DNA from: Micrasema longulum
Taxonomy: Eukaryota > Arthropoda > Insecta > Trichoptera > Brachycentridae
DNA length: 64,000 bases
Direction: 5' to 3'
Assembly (NCBI GenBank): GCA_022494885.1
Contig: JAGVSM010004207.1
Coordinates: 310,001 to 374,000, forward strand
In this document: positions 34,801-56,925 of the stretch, piece by piece
Layout: every line of letters begins with the position of its first letter
How positions within the stretch are numbered: the stretch's first letter is position 1
The notes under the pieces: model-generated
Told to the model about the DNA's origin: nothing
Database searches by the model: none
Seen by the model: the letters and a program-made list of their open reading frames with translations, nothing else
Program-made: the position numbers and the translations under genes

Positions 34801-35660
34801 TGTATTTTGGGCTCCACACAACTGATGCAAACTCCACATATAGATGGTTGTTGATCTATGTATGTTCTATGTGTGTAGTGTAGTATGCATGAGTAAATAC
34901 GTATTTACGTAATGGGTTAGCCAATAAAGTAATGTAGACTACATTTATTGTAACATAAATAAACAAATATATACAGTATCTCGTTTCTTCGCCAATGCAG
35001 TTAGGGTTTTTAGTAAACAAGGCGTAGTTTGGTAGTCACACGTTGTGATCGAATCAAAATACCGAGGAATGTTTGTCACGTTATCGGAATACCCAAGAGA
35101 CTACTTAATCCCGAGAAAAGTCATTCCGCGACACAAAACTTAAATTTATGGGTTTAAACTTTACCGACTCAAATGCAAATTCAGTAGTGTCCCGGTGAGA
35201 TCACAATAACACATGTTCTGGGTGTTCTGCGACATAACGAGATAGTTTAGTGTTATCCGAAATTGTAGGTAGGTACTGCCCATATTACAAATTAAAAACA
35301 TTCGATAAAGAAGTTTAATGGTTTAAAAAAATTGTTGATGGACTTTTTAACTAAGCCAATTTATTTATTTATTGTGTAAACGGCCTAAGACAATTACAAC
35401 AGTTTCATGAAGAAACATAAATACAAGAAACTGAAGAAAAAGAACATAAAACTAAGTAGCAAAGACAAACAAGGGCAAAATAATAGTTGTAAACAATATA
35501 TTCTTAAAAACGAAAGACATAAGACTTCTAGCTAAACCACGCCAATCTAACTTCATCCCACACTGTTTAGTCGCGAAGAGATCTACGAAAAGCCAGAAGA
35601 TCTATCCGAAAGAATTCCAAGTCGTGTGATGAATTGACTAATCTACACATTCTGGACATT
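34801..35660. other. Unassigned, with a retrotransposon-like tail near 35360
   Basis: 35358-35400 (ttatttatttattgtg then aacggcctaagac) resembles the 3' tail of insect non-LTR elements. Nothing else is recognised. Confidence 0.35.
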
Positions 35661-36836
35661 TATATATTTATTTATTAATGAAATCATACAGTCTTTATAT
35701 AAAACAAGGGACGAAAGAACAATTAAAAAAAGTAAGACCAATTACAGATTTCACACTAATTTATTTTGAAAGCTGGAGGAGAGGGGAAAAATAATTGAAT
35801 TCTAAAAAAGTAAAAATATAAATAATAAAAAAAAAGTACAAAAAAGGGAGAAGACATTGTATAGCTACTCTAATTTCCTCCCTCTCTCTCTGCTTCCATG
35901 AACATTTAAATTTCTTTGTAAAAATTCACAACCAACAATACTTTATTAGATGCAGGTAGTAGATGTAGATATGAATAAGTATAAATTAAGAATTGAAATC
36001 AAAAGTTAAAATTAAAATCAAAAGAAAAAGTTAAAATTAAAATAAAAAGTTTAAATTAAAATAAAGTTAAAAGTTAGGGCATAAAAACAAAAAATGCTTT
36101 TAGAAGATTGAATAAATAGCAGATTTTGACTTCTGGTGACATGGTTGGGAACATGAAAAGAAATTGAATGCAACAGAGATGGGACATCACTTATAGCATT
36201 AAGTATTTTGAAAATGCATATAAGGTCCATCTAAGTTCTACGTCTCTCCAATGAAGACATAAAGAAATTGCTCTATTTCAAAATAGGAATAATCACCCCT
36301 TTGTAATCCGAGCAACCATGCCACTTTTCTAAGAAAACGGTGTTGGACGGACTCGATAAGGTCAATATGAGTCCTGTAGAATGGAAACCAAAGAGGAGAA
36401 GCGTATTCTGGGGTCGAACTAGTGACCAATAAAGAGTTTTGATTGTATTGATATTTTTGAAGTCCGTCGTCATTCTATTGATAAAACCGAGAAGTTTGAG
36501 AGATTTGTTTACAATATTATCAATGTGTTCACGATAGGAGAGTTTACTATCTAAAGTAATGCCAAGATCCTTTATTGACGAAACCATTGAAAAGGAAGTA
36601 TTTTTTAGTTTGTAGTTGAATTGTTTAGGTTTTTTTCGTCGCGAGAAAGATATTATTTTACATCTGTCAATGTTTTCCAATTTAAAAAAAATTATAATAT
36701 TTTTTATAAGCGCTATGATTTTTTTAATAAAAAACCGAAGTAGATTTTTTTTATTTAGAAAATGAACTATTAAAATATTATGTGTAGTCGAATTTATCTT
36801 GGTAACATTACTCCAAAATCCAATAATAAAGATCAC
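35661..36836 (-). pseudogene. CR1/jockey-like non-LTR retrotransposon: end of reverse transcriptase and 3' tail
   Basis: The minus-strand frames read DRCKIISFSRRKKPKQFNYK, SSIKDLGITLDSKLSYREH, LKLLGFINRMTTDFKNINT, then after a frameshift PEYASPLWFPFYRTH and IDLIESVQHRFLRKVAW. This is the region after the catalytic core. The AT-rich tail to 35661 ends in TTTATTTATTA-type sequence. Inactive. Confidence 0.8.
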
Positions 36837-36899
36837 TAATTTTTTTGTTTTTTTAATTTGTTAGTAAACTGCCAAACTATGCCAATTAAAAAAAAAATA

Positions 36900-37090
36900 T
36901 TGTATTATCAGCACTTTGATTGAGTTTAGCAATTTTGATATTACTCGGCGTGTGACGTCTCAAGTTCTCGTCGATTAGTTCTGCTCATTGGTGAGTTGGC
37001 TTCCCGTAAACCAGAAATCTATTACAACACTCTCTCATTGGTTGATTCGGAAGAACTAGTAACGTCGTTCGAAGCAGTTTGTTTTTATGA
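36900..37090. repeat. Dispersed repeat (gtgacgtc / cattggttgatt family)
   Basis: It shares blocks with 6800-6990, 20926-21215 and 63270-63400. No ends are recognised. Confidence 0.5.
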
Positions 37091-37515
37091 AAATGTTTTT
37101 TTTTTCATACATTTTTAGCCGCCCAATTTAATGCTCTAATTTTTACTGCGCGTAAGAAAACATTTTTTGTAGCCAATTTCCCATAGCACTGTAATCACAC
37201 AAATCTTGTTTTGACGGGAGATTAATATTTTTTACCGCAGATTGTTTAGGTTTAAGAAATGTACCAACACAAGATGCGTTTTTATATTAATTAATTAATT
37301 TTAACAGTAATTTCATTTCGTGTGAATAATTTGTATTATTATTTTGATTTAAATGTGTAAAAATATAAAACGTCTTTTTTTATGTGAAAATTTCTGTATG
37401 GTAAACCATGTCACATCCGAAACCACAATGATCGGTATGAGCAAGATGACATATCGGCATATTAAAAAAAATCATTTAGAAGCGTTTCGAATAAAAATAT
37501 AAAAAATCATTTAAA

Positions 37516-37613
37516 ACCAACCAAACGGTTGCTTACCTCTGCAGAGCACAGAGCCAGCTACCCCCTCCGCACTCCTGTTCCACTCCCTGCGGAAGTAAGC
37601 AACCAGTCGGTTT
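37516..37613. repeat. 98-base hairpin
   Basis: The arms of about 30 bases are aaccaaccaaacggttgctt (left) and the complement of aaccgactggttgctt (right), each followed by acytcygcag. The loop is C-rich. Confidence 0.6.
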
Positions 37614-37689
37614 TTTAAATTATTATTTTTTAACGTTTCTAATTTTTTTTAATACACATATTTTTTTCATAAAAAAGAAATTTTTGCAT

Positions 37690-37865
37690 TTTTATAATTT
37701 ACCCAAATATTTCAATTTTGGTGGCCATTTCCAGCGAGTTGTAAATAACTCACTTTTAGAGAATGGAAATCAACTTGGGGTCGAGTGTGATTCGAACCTC
37801 GGAACTCTGATCCGTAAGTCCACAACGCTAGCCACGGGACCACAACCCGATTCACATGGCAACTT
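37690..37865 (-). repeat. tRNA-derived SINE-2
   Basis: It is a reverse copy with agccacgggaccacaaccc and gattcgaacctcgg. The overlapping open frames on both strands are products of the SINE. Confidence 0.7.
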
Positions 37866-38649
37866 CTTTTTCTCACACCGATCTTCGTGGTTTCGGGGTG
37901 ACAGTGACAGGGTTTATCATACACGCTGTACAAACCGAATACACAAATATTAGTTTCTTTGAACCGTAAGTGAATGAATATTGGATGATATTTTGAAAAT
38001 GCTAACATTTAGATCATTTTATTTTCCACCTACGTGTGTAGAAGCATAGATTATAGTACCTATATTTAACATCGAACCTCATTACCGATTGTGATTACCT
38101 CGGATGCACACAAATTAGGGCAGCTTACTTGACCCACCACCAGTTTAGCCTGTATTTTACCGTTACATCCGCTTCAAGTGTAGAGCAAACTGCTAAGTAG
38201 ACATGGTTTTGGGTACAAATTACACGAGATGGATATTTTACCTAACTGTATACTGATTGGTTTCTAGTTCGGTAACAATGAAGCTGTCTTCTGTCTAGAT
38301 TTACACCATTATTGATTCTTTATTTTTATGTACCTGTGTATCGCCGACAAATCGTCAAATCAGTCACTCAATTGGACGACTGTGCAGTTCATTAAAGTCC
38401 GGTATTCAATTACAGGCTAAGGAATGGAATTTATTAAAATACTCGTGGCTCAACGTCCAACGTGTTGGTTGGTTGAAAGCTAGCCCTTTAGAAACGGACG
38501 AACCAAAAGCCGCCGGGTTACATTAGGTTATGTTTAAAAATAAAAGAAATAGATTTTTTTACTTAAATTATTAAGTCAAGTAAAAAAAGCTCATTTTTTA
38601 ATTATTTAAATAAACCCAACCTATCCTTGCCTGACCTAACTTAATATCT

Positions 38650-38965
38650 TCTTTATATATTTAATTCCTCTGTACGTGTGATGTCACCGAACTCCTCCTA
38701 AACGGCTTAACCGATTAACGTGCGGTTTTCAGAGAAATACAGATCTTTGAAATGTGCGTGTTCGTAGATATTAAAATCTTCACTCTAATATGTAAAAAAT
38801 AAGTAAGGAGCATAAATGTTTTAGTCATCGATCTACCAGGGTTGCATTCGAGGAGAATGCATTGACAAAAAAATGGAAAGATTTTGTTTTTTTGTGTATA
38901 AAAAAAGTTTGTTTTGTGTATAAACAGTGGGCAGGACAACGTCTGTCGGGTCCGCTAGTAACAAT
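38650..38965 (-). repeat. Short copy of the gctgacccgacag repeat
   Basis: The reverse complement runs from gcggacccgacagacgttgt to acgtacagaggaattaaata, the same ends as 17944-18632. Confidence 0.6.
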
Positions 38966-39753
38966 ATAAATAAATAAAATATTATTGTTGTATTATAATT
39001 AAAGGGGGTAAACGACGTTCAGCCCATTCGTTAAACGTTGATATCAACATTTAGGCTAAGCGTCCGTTAGCCATTAAATTGAAAGCACATTCCTCCACGT
39101 ACCCGAAACTGTTTTAAATATCGTGGGTCTTCCGTGGGGTGGGTTTCACTAATACCAAAAAAAATATGGCAATAAACAAGTTACTCTTTTCAAAATTTCA
39201 ATGAATTTAACTCCCTACTAACTACTTTCGCTGCCCCTTTCACTGTGAGTTTGAAAAATTATATGAAGGGCCTTTATCGGATATTATCATTAATCCGCAT
39301 GACCATATTGCAAACACGAATGGTATCAAAAGTTGTATTTACTTTTATCACAATAGCCTATGTTCATTATAGTAATTTTACAAAATCAATAATGTTAGAT
39401 TAGATTACAATTATCGTTATTTAAACATTTCTTAACTCCGATGCCCTCCATATAAGTCACCAAAAGATAAATCCCATGTCATGCAGCGCCGCTTATAATT
39501 GGTTATTAATTTCTTCAATTTAATTAAGTCACGAAAGGATTGTTAGTAGGTAGGTACTACGTTTGACAATTTCAACACCAAGATTTAGGCAACACTACTT
39601 CCCTTTGATGGGAAAGGACGGTACAAAATATTAGTTCAGTGTTCAGTTCATACCCAGAGACATTGGGCTTCCTGGACAATATGTAAAATTTAATTTACCA
39701 GCCATCTGCACATCCTCTCAAAGACGAGTTTTTCGCAAGTATCGGTCACTATA

Positions 39754-40300
39754 TTATGGGATACCCCTGAGAATCTCCCATTTCTCAGCCCAAGAGCTAA
39801 CAAACTGAGTAAGTAATCTGAAATTCCTACTGTTTTTAACTAAGGCAGGATTCCAGACTGGTCTGGTAACATCCATCAGACCGTCTAACATTACTTCCCT
39901 TTCCTCAGTCAGAAAGGGACAATGCCATAACACATGTTGGGCCGTATAATTTAACGCGCCGCAAACGCAACTTGGATCATGGGTAACAAGAGCAAAATAA
40001 TGGAGTCAACCCTCTGAATTCTCCGTAACCATAAATCATTCGAACTGCATGGTGATTTAGACACCTGTGCTTATTTCGAGCTCTCGTCCTTGCGTCTGGG
40101 TAAAAGAAATAGGTCCATCAACCCCTTGGAGAGGAGTCCCAACGTTTCTGCCATAGTCAACTCCGTAATAAGTTCAATGTCCACCTTCAGGGGTTCGTTA
40201 GCTATATGTCCAAAATACTCAACCGGTTCCCTTCTCTTCAGCATACAAATTGCTGCCGCACGACCCATAATGAACAGCCTAGTTGCCCGATTGAGTGGCT
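39754..40300 (-). pseudogene. R1-like non-LTR retrotransposon, C-terminal zinc-knuckle tail
   Basis: The minus-strand frame reads THDPSCVCGALNYTAQHVLW then HCPFLTEEREVML, GLMDVTRPVWNPALVK, FRLLTQFVSSWAEKWE and ILRGIP with a stop at 39754. CxC..H....C matches the CCHC motif at the end of R1/LOA-type polyproteins. Upstream frames (EYFGHIANEPLKVDIE) are shifted. Confidence 0.65.
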
Positions 40301-40534
40301 GATTTAACTATTTGGCGGCGACATATGCATCCCACACCGCCATTTTTAAATGTGAAATAAAAGTACGGTGCTTACAAGTACGTGTGACATATTCGACTTT
40401 TATCGTACCTTCTAGCATGTTATCTCTTTAAAAAATAGGCCGAATCATTTAATTATTTTTCAATTAAAATTCATAAAATTCTGGGTGTCATCCCTTTAGA
40501 AATACATAATAAATATTAACCTTTTTTCACTTTT

Positions 40535-40625
40535 GTTTGACCACTTTACACACTGTGTAACATTCACCATTCTGCCTATGTTAAAACATTAACTTTTCCT
40601 CAACTCTTCCATCTGTTGACTTGTT
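40535..40625 (-). repeat. Foldback family L fragment
   Basis: ccactttacacactgtgtaa, cattctgcctatg and cttccatctgttgac are the reversed family body. Confidence 0.65.
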
Positions 40626-40659
40626 TTATTTATATATATATATATATTTTTGGCTCTAA

Positions 40660-41165
40660 CGGGATTTTAAATAGGATGATCTTCATGGCGGCAATGCAGA
40701 ACCGAACTTAAGTCATGTGTTGTCTATTTCCGTAAAAGGGAAGAGGGTTTATCTACCAATACACTAACGAGTAGGGCTGGAAGGCGTGTATCGGTCGGGG
40801 GTCGGGCTGGGCTGCTCCTTCGCCGCCGTGGTGGGTTATTGGGGACGCTGTCCTAGATAGGATTGGGTTTTCATATTGGGTGTGGTTAATAAGGTTGGTT
40901 GTTAGGTTGGTTGATATGTCAGTTGATAGATAAGTTGATAGGTCTTGACTAGGATGCTAGATTTTGAATTGGTTGATGCTAGGTTTTCGTCTTGAATAGG
41001 GTGGTGCTAGGAAAGGAGCGAATTTATGATCAATGTTTTTTTTTTTGGCCTTATCGGTCTGAATTATTTGGCTGGTGGAGGGGTGGTTACGATTCTGGTT
41101 CTCCCGATCGGACTTGTTTCTTCTGGTTAACTAACAAGCTAATGAACTAACATACCCCATCGCCG
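40660..41165. other. G/T-rich unassigned block
   Basis: It is strikingly richer in G than its surroundings, with ggtcgggggtcgggctgggc and many ggttggttga-type repeats. It may be a retrotransposon leader or 3' region. No frame is recognised. Confidence 0.35.
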
Positions 41166-41439
41166 TCAGAATTGGGAAAATTTGATTGAGGTTGACAGAC
41201 ACATTGACTGTATATACTTGACTGGTTGCTTTGACGGCGATCGGGGCATCGAAAGCAGTAAATGTAATACGCGAATCTTTTGAAAACCAAGATTTTTTGA
41301 AAAAATAAATAAATTATTATTTATTTTGTTCATTACAGCTAAAAAAAAAATGTTTTTGCAATGTGCGAATCTGAAAAGAGGCCACAAGACCTTTAAAGCC
41401 GACTCAGCCAAGTGGGTGGGGGCTTTCAATGTTGACTTG

Positions 41440-41760
41440 TTAAGTAAAAGAGCTGAAACCTTTATCATGTGGGTGAGATTCATCCGGCTGAACCATTTCA
41501 CCTACTAGGCAACGCCTAAAAACAATTTTAAAATTTTTGTACTTTTTATACGAATTAGTTTAATCAACAATGTTTTGGGTATGTCCAAATGTTTGTAGAC
41601 AGGCTGGATTCCTTCTCCCTTCACAAAAAAGTTTTCCCTCTGTTGCAACAAATTTAGATCCCTAATTATCTAAACTTAGAACTCCCTAGGGAGGAAATCC
41701 AGCCTGCCTACAAACATTTGGACATACTCAAAGCATTGTAGATCATAACTTGTTTAGTTC
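41440..41760 (-). repeat. Foldback family L ends, palindromic
   Basis: 41565-41755 is nearly all inverted repeat: gggtatgtccaaatgtttgt (41576) and acaaacatttggacatactc (41721), each with agacaggctgg beside it. It shows the family L terminal repeat of about 45 bases. Confidence 0.7.
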
Positions 41761-41924
41761 TACATTATCAGATAATCTCTGTTACACGATGGATACATGG
41801 CATGCAATAAGCTTGGGCATCTGCCAGCATAACCTCATAGAAACATTAGTCGATGGGTGCTGCATCATAAAGTTATTCTCGATTGAAAATGTCAGTTTAC
41901 GACCCAAATTCTCATAATTTGCGG

Positions 41925-42600
41925 GAGGTTTTAATTTTCTGCTTCAATATGAAGAAATCTACAGGAGAGGCTCGTCGAATGCTCTCAAATACTTATGGTG
42001 AGGCCGTTATTAGTGAAAGAACGTGTTGAGTGGTTTCAACGCTTCATGAATGGTGATTTTCACGTCGTAGACCGCCATAGAGGTGGAAGAGAAAAAATTT
42101 TCAAAGATGCAAAATTGGGAGCCATTATTCGATGAAGACTCATGTCAAAGTCAAGAAGAATTGGCACGATCATTGGGAGTAACTCAACAAGCAATTTCAA
42201 AACGCCTTAAGACCATGGGAATGATTTAGAAGCAAGAAAATCGGAAGAAAAAAACGAGAGACACGATAGAGTAATTTTGCAGCATGACAATGCCCGACCC
42301 CATGTTGCGAAAGTGGTCAAGACATACTTGGAAACGTTAAAATGTGAAGTCTTACCCCACCCACAGTATTCTCCAGACGTTACTCCCTCTGAATATCACT
42401 TGTTTCGATCAATGGCACACAGCCTGGCTGACCAGCACTTCCGGTCTTATGAAGAAGTAACAAATTGGATTTATTCGTAAACCGCTTCAAAAAATGACCA
42501 GTTTTTACAATGCGGGATTCATACGCTGCCTGAAAAATGGTAGAAAGTAGTGGCCAGCGATGTACAATAATTTGAATAACAAATGTATAGCCAGTTTTTT
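41925..42600 (+). pseudogene. mariner transposase remnant with internal deletion
   Basis: Forward frames read FNMKKSTGEARRMLSNTYGE, AVISERTCWEWFQRFMNG, HRGGREKIFKDAKLGAIIR, then LARSLGVTQQAISKRLK-like text in a shifted frame. The sequence then jumps to RHDRVILQHDNARPHVAK, TYLETLKCEVLPHPQYS and SMAHSLADQHFRSYEEV. The central part with the first catalytic Asp is deleted. The last catalytic Asp position reads TPSEYHLF instead of the usual SDYHLF form. Inactive. Confidence 0.85.
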
Positions 42601-43214
42601 ATAATAAGGCCTCGATTTTTTTATTTTAAAACATGCGGAAGAAAAGTTGTAAACCTATGTAAATTTTAAAAAACAATCTGAAGATGCCCATTAAAAGGTG
42701 AAAGCGCTAATCGGTCAAATAAATAAGTGGAAGAGTACTAAGTATTTTTTAAATTAATAACTTATATGTAAATATAAGTTATTACATTATTACTATGTAA
42801 ATTCTTTAATTTTGTATCATTGGTACTAGCATTCCTCGATGAACACGTTTGCAATTAGGGGAAAGGTGTACATAATGACATATGCGAGTAAAATGATATT
42901 TTGTGTTGTAGTCTTCATGTAAAATTATAATTTCATTTAAATTTGCAAAGCGCAATGTGATATTTGAATTTAAAAAACTTTAGTAATAGGGCAAAATGAC
43001 ATATGTATTTTTAAAACTACAAATTTTAATCCATTTTTCACCAGTCCGTTTTACAATTGATGGAAGATATTAGCTTTTAGCAGTAATTACACCAAAGTTT
43101 ATTTATTTTTGTACTTGATGTTTATATATATAATATAGTGAGAGTACTGCCAAAGATATGGTTATGTCTGGAAACTGGTAGATATTAAAGAAAAACAGCA
43201 AACCATCACACCGT
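42601..43214. other. Unassigned, with Penelope-like terminal scrap
   Basis: 43145-43190 (ggttatgtctggaaactggt) resembles the arm sequence at 48030-48050 (gggtatgtctcgaaaccggt). The rest is AT-rich. Confidence 0.35.
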
Positions 43215-43400
43215 TTCCCTTTAGGCACAGAGGATAGAATGCCATATCACTCACATTTCCAACTCTGACATGTCCATCTTTAAGTATTTGTTTGATTTCA
43301 TCTTACCATGTTATCCTCGGTCTTCCTCCATTTCTCTATCCATCAACATTCCCACTTTGAATATTTTTAGCCATTCTTTCGCTGTCCATTCGCTCTGCAT
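43215..43400 (-). pseudogene. RTE-like retrotransposon fragment
   Basis: It is the same tail as at 852-1108 (complement of cgctctgcat..ctgtccatt..tcttcctcc..tctatccatcaacattcc), strongly decayed. Confidence 0.6.
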
Positions 43401-44099
43401 TTATTAAAGAGTGCGGATATTGCAGAGTTACATACAAATATTTACTAACACTAGTTGATCTCTGTGTAGTTTAATTTAATAGAATACCTACATTTGATTT
43501 AAAGAAAAATAAAAAGAAATGAATAGTTATAAAATTGTTTATTTCATATATAATTGTTTATTTTTATATAATAATATAATCATGTAATAAGTAAAATTGA
43601 CATACAACATTGATCCTATTGCAACATTGAACATGTAATATGCATATTATTTAACAAAAGTGGAAGAAACCATTTATTTATATTGTGTTTAACACTATTT
43701 GTAACTCCTAACGCTAGAACAGAGGTTGCCGGCAACTCAGCGCCCGCAATATTACCTATAGACATTTATTACATCTGATATGAGCATCGGTTGCACAACA
43801 TTCGTATAAGAACATTTCATAAATAATTGGCAATCGTGTATCTATTTCTACAGAAATTCTACATCCACATAAAAATGCACGCTCGGCGCGTACTTTGGAC
43901 GTCGTAGTACACCGTAATGTAGAATACAATTTTAAACCTAGATTCGTATTATTGACAATTATAAATAAGTCATGTAGATGTGTTGTATAATGCGGGAATA
44001 AAAAAATATATTCTTTTTTAATGGGGGTATACGAAAATAAAAAATATAGTTTCAATGTCGACCTTACCGTAAACATGAATCGGAATAAAAAGAGACGCC
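43401..44099. other. AT-rich intergenic sequence
   Basis: No recognised feature. A 106-codon open frame (43756-44076) has no family likeness. Confidence 0.35.
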
Positions 44100-44512
44100 C
44101 CGAAACATTTGAATCACATTTATTAGTTTAAATCCGACTCCAGTCGAAATATTTACATTCATGCATGCAATGTCTGCGGTAATTCACTTACTAAACAATC
44201 ATACGATAACGAGATCGGGCCCACCGAACCTCCGGTGCACCCGTTTGGGGGGACAATGGGAGATCAACGTTATTTCACCTTGGATGCTCGGGACCTCAAG
44301 TTCTCATTCGTGTTCTGGTCCGCTTCGGGAAGATCTGATTCCTCTGTACGCTTCGCTGTTGAAACAAAACGAGAGTCTTAAATACGCTTCTAAAAATACC
44401 GGACTGGCGACACATTTAGACATTTAGAAACACGATGGTGACCTACCAGTTAGCACCTTCTTCCGTAATACCCTTGACCGGCCTTTAAATACATTTATAA
44501 ATCATTCAATTC
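44100..44512 (-). other. Probable TRAM1 3' untranslated region
   Basis: The 400 bases after the stop codon are richer in GC than the neighbourhood. They hold no known repeat and contain AATAAA on the minus strand near 44113-44118. I infer that the transcript ends about there. An open frame on the plus strand (44161-44427) has no recognisable content. Confidence 0.4.
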
Positions 44513-53950
<9,438 letters not shown>

Positions 53951-54240
53951 CTAATTTTTAAAAAAAACACAGCAGGCCAGTCAACTGATAACCGTAACAG
54001 CTGAAACACCAATCTAACAAACGTCGACAATCGACACTGAGACAGAACCCGGCAAAAAAGCGACAGGCAGAAATTCTGACAAGGCGCCACGACTCAAATC
54101 TACTAACTTCATACAAATTATATAAACGACGTACGTCCAATGACAACTCAGTACAACGTTGACACTTTCTCCTCATAATATTGGAAAAGGTATGTCTGAT
54201 ACTACAAAATGTGTTGTGTTGGCACAACTGAAGTCAATGA

Positions 54241-54918
54241 AATTCTAATCAATTTATGTACTGTAATGTATCTACATTTGACTTAATCATTCATTTTTCA
54301 GTATTTAAAATGCATCAAAAATTTTATTTTTATTTTTTACATAAATGAAATATTTTTGTCACTTTGACAACTAAATATTTTTGTCTAGACAGTACTACTA
54401 GAGGCATCTGTGCCCTCTCTAAAGTACAAAATCATACCGCCAAAAATATGAAATGGGTACCTACCTCATAGATATTGAACAGATTCACATTCCTCGTTGC
54501 AGAATTTCCACGAGTGTGACTCTATTGTGCCCATTTAACTTATTCCATATTATATAATATCTGATTATATATAGCTTTATCAGCACACATATTTGTCGTT
54601 TTTGCATAATTTAAATATGTCATTATACATTTTAAATCAAAGACAATAGGAATGGGCAATCTGAATTTTTATGCATTTCAGTACCTATTCACATAATTAA
54701 TAGTTAATACTGTTATAAATTTCGCCTCAACACGGGTTGTGCCCAAAGAAACGACATGTACACAAATTATTTTTAAAGTGTATCCTATGAATAAAATGTG
54801 GTAATTCAGTGCTACGGGAAATTGTATATAAATAATGTTTTCTGACACTCGGTAAAAATTAAAGCATTTAATTTTAGGGCATTTTTGTCAGCAAATAATA
54901 AATTTTCCTTGAGGTATT
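54241..54918. other. Intergenic sequence upstream of TRAM1
   Basis: No feature is recognised. The TRAM1 promoter should lie between about 53960 and 54300; a TCAGTT initiator-like site on the minus strand has its A at 53986, with no TATA box. Confidence 0.35.
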
Positions 54919-55830
54919 ATAGGAGAACGGAGGGTATTGCTGTATACCTAACATTGAAGGAATTTTGTTGGAATCAATTCAGCACAAGGCTAACTCTTAT
55001 GTACTAATTAACCTAAAATTTTGTTAAATTTTTAATGACCTAAGCTTATTTATATGCGATTACCATATGGAACCCTAAAATGTAAAGTATTTGAAAAAGC
55101 AGGAAGTACACGGAATTACCCGACGCTTGCGTGTATTTTCGTACTTACATCATTTGTCTAATTTCGTACCTTCTTCCAAGCCTCAAAAAAGCACGATTAA
55201 AGGTATTTTTACAAATTATAAAACAACTTAAACAAATCAAACCTTTATTTAAGTTTTTTCCCAGTACATTCATTCGCAAAATTCACATAAGTAATAGTCC
55301 GCAGAAGTCTCACCACCGCATAATGCATGTGCCCATATTCCGCAAGACCCACATCTGTGCCATAATTTTCTGTTCTTACAAAATTCTTTGTACATTATTT
55401 ATTTATTTATTTATTTTTACATAAACGGCATAAATTGCCTTTAACATATATTGGATATAAATATGTATGTGAAAATGTGTACTGAATATAAATTGACTTA
55501 TTGAACGATAATTATCAAAAATTATCTGTTTTTTTAAACCTAAATAAGGAAACCTATCAACCACCTTATCGATCGATGTAAAATTGTTAAGGAAGTTGTT
55601 AAGAACGCTCCGGCCTAAAACCCAAAAAAAAATGTAAAAAACAAAAAATCCATGAAATCTACATAAAATCCGATGGCTCCTCTAGCGCCCTGCTGGCTGA
55701 TGTAATAACTTGCGAGACTACACTAAACGAACGAATGTGACAGAAACAAACAAATGTAAATTACTTCCTTCCTACTTAAAACTGATGTACGGAATTGGCC
55801 GCTGTACGGTACTACCCTCCGTTCCCCTAT
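54919..55830. mobile_element. 912-base inverted-repeat DNA element
   Basis: The left end is ataggagaacggagggta then ttgctgta; the right end is the complement of ataggggaacggagggta then gtaccgta. An inner related pair (tacacggaattacccgac; tacggaattggccgctg) is present. An internal open frame (55131-55424) has no likeness I recognise. Confidence 0.65.
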
Positions 55831-56039
55831 TTTGAAAATGCCGCTTCTTTATACGTTATCGATAATAGTATTACTTAAAATATATGATACTATTTAGGAT
55901 ACTTCCTTACAATTATTACAAATTCATTACTGGTAGAAAACGTAATATTTCACTTAAAGCAATTGAATAATATTTTCGTGACTCATTTTTAAATTTTGTC
56001 AGAAAATAAATTAAGAAAAAAAATATTATTGCAATATTT

Positions 56040-56925
56040 CTCTCCACCGCATCCGGTGGACACAGTGTGTAAAGTGGCCCCTTAAACCAGCCAATGACAG
56101 GTCATAAGCCCTGTATAAATACCTAGACTTCCATATTCCCTTCTCAATTATGTTTTCCTTCTCTTTTGCAATTATTTTAAATATGAATAACTCCCTAGGG
56201 AGGAAATCCAGCCAGTCTGCAAGCATTTGGACATACCCAAACATTGTTGTTTAAAGCTTGAATTGAAAAGTTTGAAAGATGTGTCGACTTTTTTTTACTT
56301 ATTACCCATTTGATTCATCCGGCTGAACAAATCACCTACTAGGCCAACGCCTGAAAACAATTTTCCAATTTTTATACTTCTTCTTTTACCAGGTAGTTAA
56401 TTCAACAATGTTTGAGTATGTCCAAATGCTTGCAGACTGGCTGGATGAATCTTACCCACTTAATAAAGGTTTCAGCTCCTTTACTTCACAAAAGTCAACA
56501 GATGGAAGAGTTGAGGAAATGCGGATGTTTAACCATGGGCAGAATGGTGAATGTTACACAGTGTGTAAAGTGGCCCCTTAAACTAGTATGCCTTAAACCA
56601 GCCAATGACAGGTCATAAGCCCTGTAAATGCCTAGACTTCCATATTCCCTCCTCAATAATGTTTTCCCTCTCTGTTGCAATAAATTTAAACAAGTTTTCA
56701 ACTTTTCGACTTAAACTTTATTTTACTACCCTTTCTTCCAGTTAAAGGTTGCGTCAATACAGGAGAACCTCTTTGAGAAGTGAATATGAAAGTCTAGGCA
56801 TTTACAGGGCTTATAACCCTTCAATGGATGATTTAAATAATCACTATAAAGACTTAAATACTCACTATTCTACCTGAACATCAATATTCCATCAATTTCT
56901 TCATCGGTTGATTTTTAATTGAATA
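56040..56925. repeat. Cluster of three foldback family L pieces
   Basis: There is a forward piece at 56060-56270, an end in reverse at 56305-56450 joined to a forward body 56448-56700, and a reverse piece at 56755-56920. Core blocks gtaaagtggccccttaaac and cataagccctgta are almost identical between them. Confidence 0.7.

Noticed and set aside
37684..38008. Overlapping 89- and 98-residue frames on opposite strands
   Set aside because: They are mostly a SINE-2 copy; the protein text is translated SINE.
44161..44427. 88-residue plus-strand gene in the GC-richer block after TRAM1
   Set aside because: It is better explained as the antisense of the TRAM1 3' UTR; there is no recognisable domain.
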